From Verrucomicrobiota bacterium (GTDB taxonomy: Bacteria > Verrucomicrobiota > Verrucomicrobiia > Opitutales > Opitutaceae): a DNA stretch of 5,326 bases. The position numbers and the translations under genes are program-made. This document shows, piece by piece, positions 1-5,326 of this stretch. The notes beneath the pieces are model-generated. The model saw only the letters and a program-made list of their open reading frames with translations. It ran no database searches and was not told where the DNA came from. Each line of letters begins with the position of its first letter. The first letter of the stretch is position 1. The stretch lies in assembly GCA_023430565.1 (NCBI GenBank), contig JAEZAD010000191.1:1-5326 (forward strand), in the 5' to 3' direction.

Positions 1-6
1 CAAAAA

Positions 7-40
7 CTTGAACAAACGGAGCGGCGGACGTTTGTTCAAG
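7..40. repeat. Perfect 12-bp inverted repeat (candidate terminator or 5'-UTR hairpin)
   Basis: The arm CTTGAACAAACG (7-18) is the exact reverse complement of CGTTTGTTCAAG (29-40), with a 10-nt loop between them. The right arm ends 19 nt before the panC-like start at 60. A run of five A (2-6) precedes the left arm, so on the minus strand the stem would be followed by five T. On the plus strand the stem is followed by CCCGCG, with no T tract. It could be the end of a gene left of the window, a two-way terminator, or a hairpin or operator in the leader of the panC-like gene. The structure is certain; its role is not. Confidence 0.8.
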
Positions 41-59
41 CCCGCGTTCGCCGAACGCG

Positions 60-911
60 ATGCACCCCATGGAAACCCTCGCAAGTGTCGCGCAAATGCG
101 GTCGTTGGCCGCGCAGTGGAAAACGGAGAAGAAAACGATCGCGCTGGTGGCGACGCAGGGGGCGCTGCACGCGGGGCAGGAGGCGCTGATCCGCGCGGCG
201 AAGGAGCGGGCGGACGTCGTGGTGGTGTCGGTGTTCGTGAACCCGCTGCAATTCGGGCCGAACGAGCTGACGGCGAATTATCCGCGAAGCTTTGAAGCGG
301 ATGTGGCGTTGTGTGAGCGGTGCGGGGCGAGCGTGGTGTTCGCGCCGGGTGCGGAGGAGATTTATCCGCGAGGTTTTTCGACCTATGTGACGGAGGAGGT
401 GACGAGCCGGTTGTTGTGCGGGCCGTCGCGGCCGACGCATTTCCGGGGGGTGACAACGTTCATGGCGAAGTTGTTCAACATCGTGCAGCCGGACGTGGCG
501 TTTTTCGGACAGAAGTCGGTGCAGCGGGCGGCGGTGGTGAAGAAGATGGCGGCGGATCTGAGTTATGGGGTGGAGATCGTGGTGGTGCCGACGGTGCGGG
601 AGGCGGATGGGCTGGCGGCGGGCGTGCGGAACGCGGAGTTCACGTCGAACATGCGGCAGGAGGCGCTGGCGATTCCGACGGCGCTGAAGCGCGCACAGGA
701 AATGGCGGCGGCGGGGGTGCGTAGTCCGGACCGGATCGTGGCGGAGGCGACGCACATTCTGGGCGAGCGACGGCGGGTGCGGGTTATATATATTTGTGTG
801 GTGGACCGCGAAACGATGGAGCCGATGCGAGAGGTGGTGCAGGGGAAGTCGATGCTGGCGATCGCGGCGTGGGTGGATGAGGTGCGGGTGATTGATAATG
901 CGGTGTTGTGA
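60..911 (+). CDS. panC: Pantoate--beta-alanine ligase (PanC) family protein with altered active-site residues
   Basis: Canonical PanC is a cytosolic enzyme that joins pantoate and beta-alanine, using ATP through a pantoyl-adenylate, in the last step of pantothenate (vitamin B5) synthesis. This 283-residue frame is full length for the family. Family signatures run in order: GALHAG (34-39), FVNPLQFGPNE (59-69), SRPTHFRGV (123-131), KLFNIVQPD (137-145), VPTVREADGLA (176-186) and a C-terminal VRVIDN (275-280). Retained catalytic or binding positions are H37, N61, Q64, K152 and R190. Canonical residues are replaced at Q33 (Met), Q40 (second His of HxGH), S153 (Asp), R156 (Gln) and G188-V189 (Ser-Ser). 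Activity is therefore doubtful, and it may be a repurposed paralogue. The ATG at 60 is preferred because the ETL at residues 5-7 then aligns with E. coli PanC; the ATG at 69 is possible. Neither has a clear Shine-Dalgarno sequence. Codons are strongly GC-ending, which argues against a pseudogene. Confidence 0.85.
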   Translation: MHPMETLASVAQMRSLAAQWKTEKKTIALVATQGALHAGQEALIRAAKERADVVVVSVFVNPLQFGPNELTANYPRSFEADVALCERCGASVVFAPGAEEIYPRGFSTYVTEEVTSRLLCGPSRPTHFRGVTTFMAKLFNIVQPDVAFFGQKSVQRAAVVKKMAADLSYGVEIVVVPTVREADGLAAGVRNAEFTSNMRQEALAIPTALKRAQEMAAAGVRSPDRIVAEATHILGERRRVRVIYICVVDRETMEPMREVVQGKSMLAIAAWVDEVRVIDNAVL

Positions 912-920
912 CGTAGCGAG

Positions 921-929
921 AAGGAGGTG
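921..929 (+). promoter_or_regulatory. Orphan strong Shine-Dalgarno sequence
   Basis: AAGGAGGTG is a nine-base perfect complement to the usual 3' end of bacterial 16S rRNA. It begins 10 nt after the panC-like stop codon and lies 171 nt before the ATG of the next long gene, so it cannot serve that gene. The only start in reach is the GTG at 941, 11 nt downstream, which opens an 18-codon frame. It may serve a small peptide, be left over from a deleted gene, or be chance. Confidence 0.4.
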
Positions 930-940
930 CGGCTCGAGCT

Positions 941-997
941 GTGAGCTTCCGGCGCGACCGCCCGGTATTGCGAGCTGCCCGGTTGCGGTTCGGATAG
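941..997 (+). CDS. Possible 18-residue arginine-rich small ORF
   Basis: A GTG at 941 opens 18 codons ending in TAG (995-997). The product would be MSFRRDRPVLRAARLRFG, with six arginines and no membrane segment. The only support is the strong ribosome binding sequence at 921-929, whose 11-nt spacing is slightly long. It could be a leader peptide for the large downstream gene, the remnant of a lost gene, or meaningless. I recognise no family. Arginine-rich short frames are common by chance in GC-rich DNA, so confidence is low. Confidence 0.15.
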   Translation: MSFRRDRPVLRAARLRFG

Positions 998-1100
998 GCG
1001 AGAAATTCTAACGCAATCGCCTCGAATATGCTTTTCAGTCACGGGTTTTTCAGGCTGATTGCACGCGGTTTGCTTGGTTTCCGTCCCTCCAGCTCGTTCA

Positions 1101-4100
1101 ATGCATCATCAATTTCGGTCTGTGGTTTGTGGGCGTCTTGTTGCCGCATGGATTCTCGCGACGTGCTGTGTCACGGTCGGCTCAGCGAATCCGCGTTATG
1201 TGTTTTCTCATTTGGCTGGGCCGGTTGGTCGTGAGGCCGCCGTTCGAAAAGACGGTGGTGCTGAAGAAGCGCGGTTTCTAAGCCCAAGGGGGGTCGCGAC
1301 CGATTCCGCGGGCAACATATATGTCGCCGAAGTAACCTGCGTCCGTAAAATAGATGCGGATGGTAATGTTTCGACTCTAGCTGGCTCATCTGTGCAAAGT
1401 TCTTTAGACGGAGCAGGCGCGGGGGCCACGTTTACTTTTATCTGCGCAATAGTAAGCGATTCATCAGGGAACCTGCATGTGATGGACGACGGCTGTATTA
1501 GAAGCATAACCACTGCAGGGGTGGTCACGACCATCGCCGGTGTGCAAGGACAGTATGGCGCCGCCGACGGACAAGGGGTGGAAGCGCGTTTCGGGAGTGA
1601 ACTGGGCGCGTTGGCTCTGGACGCAGAAGGCAACATTCTAGCAGGACATAACTCAGTCATTCGCAAGATCTCACCAACAGGGAAAGTAACTACTATCGCG
1701 GGGGAATTTGGCACCTATAGCCATGTCGACGGGCCTGTGGCGGAGGCCAGGTTTGACGGAGTTAGAGGCCTCGTATTCGACAGCAAGGGCAATTTGATTG
1801 TGGCTTCATGGACTGCAATCCGAAAGCTCAGTCCTGACCGTGTGGTAAGCACGATTGCGGGCGCCCAATACAGGCACGAAAATATCGATGGGAATGGAAC
1901 GAATGCAGGTTTTATAGAGATTATGGGCATGGCGATCGATCCGAGTGATAATCTATATATCGTAGACCGTTATGGCGTGATCAGAAAGATCGATGCCGAA
2001 AATAATGTGACCACGCTTGCCGGTTTTCCGTGGGGGGATGGCTTTGTAGACGCAATCGGCGACGAGGCTAGATTCTACGAACCTTGGGGGGTTGCCGTGC
2101 GGAAGGATGGCAGCATAATCATCGCCGACCTGGGAAACCGAAGCATCCGTAAGTTGCAGCTGAGTAGCCGGCTTGTTCAAACCGTGGCCGGGCGTCCTGG
2201 CTTGTGGGGTGTTGCGGACGGAAATGGTAGTCGAGCCAGATTCATGTGGCCGCAGGGCGTAGCGGTTGTCGCGTCGGGCACAGTATTCGTTGCCGATTCA
2301 GGTAACCACACCATACGGAAGATCACCCCTGAAGGAGAGGTGAGCACCTTCGCGGGGCGGGCGGGAACGCCGGGAGATGTCGATGGCCACCGGCTCACGG
2401 CTCGTTTCGATCAGCCTCGTCATCTCAAGTTAGACGGGTTGGGGAACCTATATGTTTTCGATTGGAAAAGGCAACGGATACGTATGATTTCACCGGAAGG
2501 CGTGGTTTCGACGATTCCAACACCAGGAGTAGGGGGACTGCGGGATTTTGCTGTGGATGGGTCAGGGAACATTTTTCTGGTTACGGTCGATCGTTTGTTT
2601 AAGCGCTCAAGCGGGGGCGAGATCACGCTACTCGCAGGAAGCGACACGCTCGGAGTGAAAGACGGTAGAGGGGCGGACGCGTGGCTCGATGTTCCAACCG
2701 TCGCGGCGGTGGACAAGGAGGGGAATATTTATCTCGGCGAGACGTATCGCATACGCAAGGTGACACCAGAGGGAGATGTGACGGTGCTTGCTGGATCGCG
2801 AGGGTTCTGGGTATTGGGCACGAATGACGGCAGTGCCGAGGCGAGATTCAGGTATATCCAGGATATAGTCGTCGACCGGGATAACAGCCTGATTGTCGCG
2901 GATGGACCGCTTCTACGACGGGTGCTACCCGACGGAACGGTGAGCACTCTAGCGGGCGATCCAGCAATCTATAGCATTGTAAACGGTCCGGCAGATAAGG
3001 CTCGGTTCGCCGGCCCTACCGCCCTTGCTATGGATGAAAGTAGAAACATATACCTCACCGAGGTCAGCCTTCATGGGGTTCGGCGAGGCGTGCTTACAGT
3101 AGGCTTGGGGGATCCTGGCGTCAGGTGGAAAACGCCGACTTCGATAAACTATGGACAGGCGTTGACGCGTGATAAGCTCAACGCGGATGCGGGGGTGGAG
3201 GGGACTTTTAGCTACACCCCCCCCGCCGACACGATTTTGTCCGCAGGAGCACAAGCCTTAAACGTCACGTTCACTCCCACGGACGAGGAGTCTTTTTCCA
3301 GCAAAACAATCACGACTACGATCACCGTAAATAAAGCAGAACTGAGTGTCGCAGCCGAGAACAAGACGCGGAAGCAGGGGCAGGAGAATCCGACCCTCAC
3401 ATTGCTCTATTCAGGGTTCGTCAATGGAGATACAGCCGCGGCGATCGATCAGGTGCCAGCAATGGCGACGACCGCAACCATCGCTAGCGATCCTGGAACA
3501 TATCCGATCAGGTTAAGCGGTGGTAGCGACGATAATTATACTTTTGCATTCACCAATGGCGCACTGACGGTCCTCCCTGCGCAATCGCTAGCCGGGGCTT
3601 ACTTTGGGGTATTGGCCGGCGGACGAGGGAATTGGGCGTTGCGTGTTGAGGAGAACCGACGCGCTGTTTTTATAGCGTTCTTGAAGGAGCGAAAGACCGC
3701 GATCGTGACGAATCTGACGATTTCTGAGGGGGGATTATTTACGACAACTGGAACGTCGCTCTCGGAAAACGTGGCTGGTAGTAGGCTCGTGCGAGCGATG
3801 AGTTCGGACGCAGGAGAAAGCAGCAGCTCTCGCGCGGCGGTTGCGTTTGCGCTTTCGGGAACGATTGCCGACGGAGCTGTGACCGGACAAATCTCTGGCC
3901 TGGAGGAGTCGTTTACCGGGAGCATCGACGAAGGCGGAGGTGCGGCGCCGAGTGGCTTCTATTCTGCCGCTGCGGTCGGATCGACTGGCTCGAGTTATGC
4001 AATCGTGGCGCCCAGCGGGCAGGCGTTGATCGTTGTTTCGATTCCGGGACGGTTGGATGCCGCGAGTGGAGTGATAGGAAGCGGTGGACAGGTGACCATG

Positions 4101-5084
4101 AGCACGGTTTCGGGCGGGCAGCTGATGATGACGGTTCGTGCGGACGCCGCCACGATGGCAGTGACGCTGACGCCGGCAGGAAGCGCTACGCCGATTTTGT
4201 TCGGAGATGCTGCGACGCAGGTGCCGGGGGGAACTCCGGAGCCGGAACCGCCACCGGTAAACAACGGGCAAACAGGCACGCGGCTTGTCGCCCTGGCGGC
4301 GCGGGCGGCGGCGGGGAGTGGGGATCAGACGTTGATCATGGGGTTTGTGTTGCAGGGGAACAAGCAGGTGCTGGTGCAGGGAGTGGGGCCGGGGATCGCG
4401 GGGAGCGTGCCGACGGCTTTGACGGATCCGCAGTTGAAAGTTTATCGGCTGTCCGGTGGATCGTGGACGCAGCAGGCGGAGAATAACGATTGGGTAAACG
4501 GCGCGGAGATTTTGCAGGCGAGGAGTAGGTTGGGCGCGACGGCGGTCGCGGCGAATTCGAAGGATGCAGCGTTGCTGCAGACTCTGGGCGGCGGGGTTTA
4601 TACGGCGCACGTGACGTCGAGCGGACCGGCGGGCGTGGCGCTGGTGGAGGCGTATGATGCGGATCAGGGTGGCAGCAGCCGGTTGGTGGCGTTGTCGACG
4701 CGGACGGTGGCGGGCGCGGGAGATGCTACGTTGATCGCAGGGCTGGTGTTGGAAGGCAGCGGATCGAAACGGGTTTTGATTCGTGGCTTGGGGCCGACAC
4801 TGGCGTCGCGGGATGGGGTTTCGGGTGTGCTGAGCGATCCGCAGTTGAAGCTGTATCGGATGGCCGGCGGCACGTCGACTTTGGTGGGGGAGAACGACGA
4901 TTGGGGCGGATCGGCGGAGATGAAGAGCGTGTTCACCGCCACCGGCGCGGGAGCGATTTCGTCGGATTCGAGCAAGGATTCGGCGATGTTAGTGACGCTC
5001 GAACCGGGGGTTTATACGGTGCACGTATCGGGCGCGGCGGGGACGACGGGGGTGGCGCTCGTGGAGATTTTTGATGTGCCCTGA
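1101..5084 (+). CDS. Large secreted multidomain NHL-repeat protein with Ig-like/MBG domains and verrucomicrobial C-terminal modules
   Basis: This 1327-residue protein is probably exported to the periplasm, cell surface or medium. Residues 1-29 look like a signal peptide: arginines at 6 and 12, a hydrophobic stretch LVAAWILATCCVTV, and a likely cut at GSA|N (29/30). About twelve NHL-type repeats follow (about 37-667), with the pattern T(L/I)AG..DG..ARF..GVAVD..GNIYVAD..IRKI. Next come an Ig-like domain (about 670-746, INYGQ, FTPTD, ITVNKA), an MBG-type domain (747-827, SGFVNGD, ALTVLP), a domain of unknown function (about 828-1036), a proline-rich linker (about 1043-1059) and two tandem modules (1060-1190, 1193-1327). 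I see no catalytic motif and no PEP-CTERM or LPXTG anchor. NHL propellers and Ig domains usually bind proteins or glycans, so an adhesion or scaffold role is inferred, not shown. The ATG at 1101 is chosen because it starts the signal peptide directly. A TTG at 1059 would add 14 poorly fitting residues. No Shine-Dalgarno sequence precedes 1101. Confidence 0.9.
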   Translation: MHHQFRSVVCGRLVAAWILATCCVTVGSANPRYVFSHLAGPVGREAAVRKDGGAEEARFLSPRGVATDSAGNIYVAEVTCVRKIDADGNVSTLAGSSVQSSLDGAGAGATFTFICAIVSDSSGNLHVMDDGCIRSITTAGVVTTIAGVQGQYGAADGQGVEARFGSELGALALDAEGNILAGHNSVIRKISPTGKVTTIAGEFGTYSHVDGPVAEARFDGVRGLVFDSKGNLIVASWTAIRKLSPDRVVSTIAGAQYRHENIDGNGTNAGFIEIMGMAIDPSDNLYIVDRYGVIRKIDAENNVTTLAGFPWGDGFVDAIGDEARFYEPWGVAVRKDGSIIIADLGNRSIRKLQLSSRLVQTVAGRPGLWGVADGNGSRARFMWPQGVAVVASGTVFVADSGNHTIRKITPEGEVSTFAGRAGTPGDVDGHRLTARFDQPRHLKLDGLGNLYVFDWKRQRIRMISPEGVVSTIPTPGVGGLRDFAVDGSGNIFLVTVDRLFKRSSGGEITLLAGSDTLGVKDGRGADAWLDVPTVAAVDKEGNIYLGETYRIRKVTPEGDVTVLAGSRGFWVLGTNDGSAEARFRYIQDIVVDRDNSLIVADGPLLRRVLPDGTVSTLAGDPAIYSIVNGPADKARFAGPTALAMDESRNIYLTEVSLHGVRRGVLTVGLGDPGVRWKTPTSINYGQALTRDKLNADAGVEGTFSYTPPADTILSAGAQALNVTFTPTDEESFSSKTITTTITVNKAELSVAAENKTRKQGQENPTLTLLYSGFVNGDTAAAIDQVPAMATTATIASDPGTYPIRLSGGSDDNYTFAFTNGALTVLPAQSLAGAYFGVLAGGRGNWALRVEENRRAVFIAFLKERKTAIVTNLTISEGGLFTTTGTSLSENVAGSRLVRAMSSDAGESSSSRAAVAFALSGTIADGAVTGQISGLEESFTGSIDEGGGAAPSGFYSAAAVGSTGSSYAIVAPSGQALIVVSIPGRLDAASGVIGSGGQVTMSTVSGGQLMMTVRADAATMAVTLTPAGSATPILFGDAATQVPGGTPEPEPPPVNNGQTGTRLVALAARAAAGSGDQTLIMGFVLQGNKQVLVQGVGPGIAGSVPTALTDPQLKVYRLSGGSWTQQAENNDWVNGAEILQARSRLGATAVAANSKDAALLQTLGGGVYTAHVTSSGPAGVALVEAYDADQGGSSRLVALSTRTVAGAGDATLIAGLVLEGSGSKRVLIRGLGPTLASRDGVSGVLSDPQLKLYRMAGGTSTLVGENDDWGGSAEMKSVFTATGAGAISSDSSKDSAMLVTLEPGVYTVHVSGAAGTTGVALVEIFDVP
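1209..3101 (+). repeat. Twelve degenerate NHL-type repeats (beta-propeller region)
   Basis: Repeats are visible in the protein, mostly 52-56 residues each, and start at residues 37, 92, 144, 198, 251, 305, 361, 416, 471, 510, 562 and 616 of the 1101-start product. Each begins with an (L/I/V/F)AG-like strand and most carry a DG...ARF loop, a GNxYVAD-like turn and an IRKI strand. The best copy is the seventh (361-415). The ninth (471-509) is only 39 residues and lacks the AG and DG...ARF part. NHL propellers typically have six blades, so twelve repeats could fold as two propellers; this is inference. The copies have diverged strongly in DNA, so they are old. Confidence 0.85.
3108..3338 (+). other. 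Bacterial Ig-like domain
   Basis: Residues about 670-746 of the large protein carry the order RWKTPTSINYGQAL, KLNADAGVEGTFSY, LSAGAQALNVTFTPTD and ITTTITVNKA. This matches the bacterial Ig-like repeat commonly seen as W.TP..I.YG..L...QLNA...GTF.Y.P in surface proteins. It follows directly on the last NHL repeat and contains the C8 tract at 3217-3224. It is probably a spacer or binding module outside the cell. Confidence 0.7.
3217..3224 (+). repeat. C8 homopolymer inside the large coding sequence
   Basis: Eight consecutive C (codons ACC CCC CCC, Thr-Pro-Pro) lie in the Ig-like domain. Loss of one C would bring in a stop at 3259-3261. Gain of one C would bring in a stop at 3332-3334. Either slip would leave the signal peptide and NHL repeats but remove all C-terminal modules. 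Confidence 0.9.
3339..3581 (+). other. MBG-type domain
   Basis: Residues 747-827 of the large protein show the MBG order: an opening ELSVAAENKTRKQGQENPTL strand, LLYSGFVNGDTAA, MATTATIASDPGTYPIRLSG, and a closing NYTFAFTNGALTVLP. These domains are common in repetitive bacterial surface and secreted proteins. The YG of the usual V(Y)GE motif is replaced by KQGQE, a mild divergence. Confidence 0.7.
3582..4208 (+). other. Verrucomicrobial domain of unknown function (AGAYFGVLAGG...NWAL type)
   Basis: Residues about 828-1036 begin LAGAYFGVLAGGRGNWALRV, followed by AVFIAFLKERKTAIV, SGTIADGAVTGQISGL, SGFYSAAAVG, SYAIVAPSGQALIVV and AVTLTPAG. From memory, similar segments occur in predicted secreted proteins of Opitutaceae and relatives, usually near the C-terminus. 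I know no function. The small-residue, alternating hydrophobic pattern suggests a beta-rich fold. A serine-rich insertion (SSSSRAA, about residues 906-913) interrupts it. Confidence 0.5.
4278..5081 (+). repeat. Two tandem C-terminal modules of about 130 residues
   Basis: Module A (4278-4670) and module B (4677-5081) share, in order, RLVAL, AGxGDxTLI, VLxxGxGP, L(T/S)DPQLKxYR, ENxDW, SKDxAxLxTL, GVYTxHV and GVALVEx(Y/F)D. In DNA they also share exact blocks: GATCCGCAGTTGAA at 4425-4438 and 4836-4849, and GGGGTTTATACGG at 4593-4605 and 5007-5019. From memory, this module is common at the C-terminus of secreted proteins in Verrucomicrobiota and some other phyla. It has no assigned function that I can state. 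An export or surface-retention role is possible but unproven. Confidence 0.85.
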
Positions 5085-5136
5085 CCAGCCGCGCTTATTT
5101 GCAGATTTTTGTCGACGATTTGGTTGATGTGAGCGG

Positions 5137-5156
5137 CGCGAAGGGCATTTTTCGCG
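5137..5156 (+). promoter_or_regulatory. Small hairpin just before the third gene's start
   Basis: CGCGAA (5137-5142) pairs perfectly with TTCGCG (5151-5156) around an 8-nt loop, ending 2 nt before the ATG at 5159. The only Shine-Dalgarno-like bases (AAGGG, 5141-5145) would be partly paired, so it could reduce initiation. A six-base stem is short and may be chance. The rest of the 74-bp gap (5085-5158) shows no clear terminator for the large gene. Confidence 0.25.
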
Positions 5157-5158
5157 GG

Positions 5159-5326
5159 ATGCGTTTTGTCCGCTTCGGCTGCCTGCGTGGCTGGCTCTCC
5201 TTGGGGTTCTTCGCGTGGGTCGCGATGTCGAGCGTCGGGCGGGCTACGACCGTGGTGCCGCCGGAGTTTTCGGCGCTCGTAAATGGGTCGGACTATATCG
5301 TGCATGCGGTGGTGAAGGGCGTGACC
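5159..5326 (+). CDS. Secreted protein of unknown function, N-terminal part only
   Basis: An ATG at 5159 opens 56 codons with no stop before the window edge, so the gene is cut by the window, not by mutation. The product starts MRFVRFGCLRGWLSLGFF and has a typical signal peptide: arginines at 2, 5 and 10, a hydrophobic core at about 12-23, and a likely cut at GRA|T (29/30). The mature part begins TTVVPPEFSALVNGSDYIVH. It recalls, from memory, small secreted proteins of unknown function whose mature end has a TTV.P..F..LV..(S/A)D pattern. The frame stays open upstream to the preceding gene, but the signal peptide fixes this start. It lies 74 bp after the large gene on the same strand, so co-transcription is possible. 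Confidence 0.65.
   Translation, partial: MRFVRFGCLRGWLSLGFFAWVAMSSVGRATTVVPPEFSALVNGSDYIVHAVVKGVT

Noticed and set aside
36..755. A 239-codon open frame on the minus strand across the panC-like gene
   Set aside because: It is the mirror of a GC-ending plus-strand gene. The product is mostly arginine, histidine and leucine with no family signature, while the plus strand shows clear PanC motifs.
983..1011. Possible promoter TTGCGG, 17 bp, TTCTAA upstream of the large gene
   Set aside because: The -10 box matches TATAAT poorly (two of six), so it is no better than chance in this gap.
997..1058. Two weak hairpins in the gap before the large gene (997-1021 and 1035-1058)
   Set aside because: The first has a 5-bp stem with a 15-nt loop. 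The second has six pairs including a G-T, with a 12-nt loop. Neither is followed by a T tract, so neither supports a terminator.
1059..1100. Extension of the large protein to a TTG at 1059
   Set aside because: It would put 14 extra residues before a complete signal peptide, and no ribosome binding sequence supports the TTG.
1028..1234. A 68-codon plus-strand frame starting with ATG at 1028
   Set aside because: It overlaps the signal peptide region of the large gene in another frame, has no ribosome binding sequence and no recognisable composition.
3735..4610. A 291-codon open frame on the minus strand within the large gene
   Set aside because: The product is low complexity and arginine-rich. 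The plus strand encodes recognisable domains throughout this stretch.
1..5326. Defence system, mobile element, CRISPR, RNA gene or prophage
   Set aside because: I looked for transposase or integrase motifs, direct-repeat spacer arrays, tRNA-like cloverleafs and defence enzyme motifs on both strands and found none.

Overview
The window reads as bacterial chromosomal DNA of high GC content, most probably from the phylum Verrucomicrobiota and close to Opitutaceae. This assignment is from memory, not a search. It rests on the C-terminal modules of the large central gene: a domain beginning AGAYFGVLAGG, then two tandem modules with DPQLKxYR, ENxDW and VYTxHV signatures. I associate this combination with Opitutaceae-like secreted proteins.

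Layout, all genes on the + strand. Positions 7-40 hold a perfect 12-bp inverted repeat, and a 283-residue protein of the pantoate--beta-alanine ligase (PanC) family follows at 60-911. The PanC frame is intact and its length is normal, but several active-site positions differ from canonical PanC, including parts of both ATP-binding signatures. The 189-bp gap at 912-1100 holds an orphan strong Shine-Dalgarno sequence with a possible 18-codon reading frame, and no convincing terminator. Positions 1101-5084 encode a 1327-residue predicted secreted protein. It has a signal peptide, about twelve NHL-type beta-propeller repeats, a bacterial Ig-like domain, an MBG-type domain, a verrucomicrobial domain of unknown function, a proline-rich linker and two tandem C-terminal modules. 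After a 74-bp gap, a third gene starts at 5159 with a signal peptide and runs off the right edge.

I see no functional link between the panC-like gene and the two secreted proteins, and no other pantothenate gene (panB, panD) is in view. The secreted proteins may belong to the same envelope-associated locus, but this is inferred only from adjacency and shared orientation. There are no RNA genes, CRISPR arrays, transposases or phage genes. The observation most worth following up is the panC-like gene with altered catalytic positions. Next are the composition change inside the large gene, its C8 tract and the orphan ribosome binding site.
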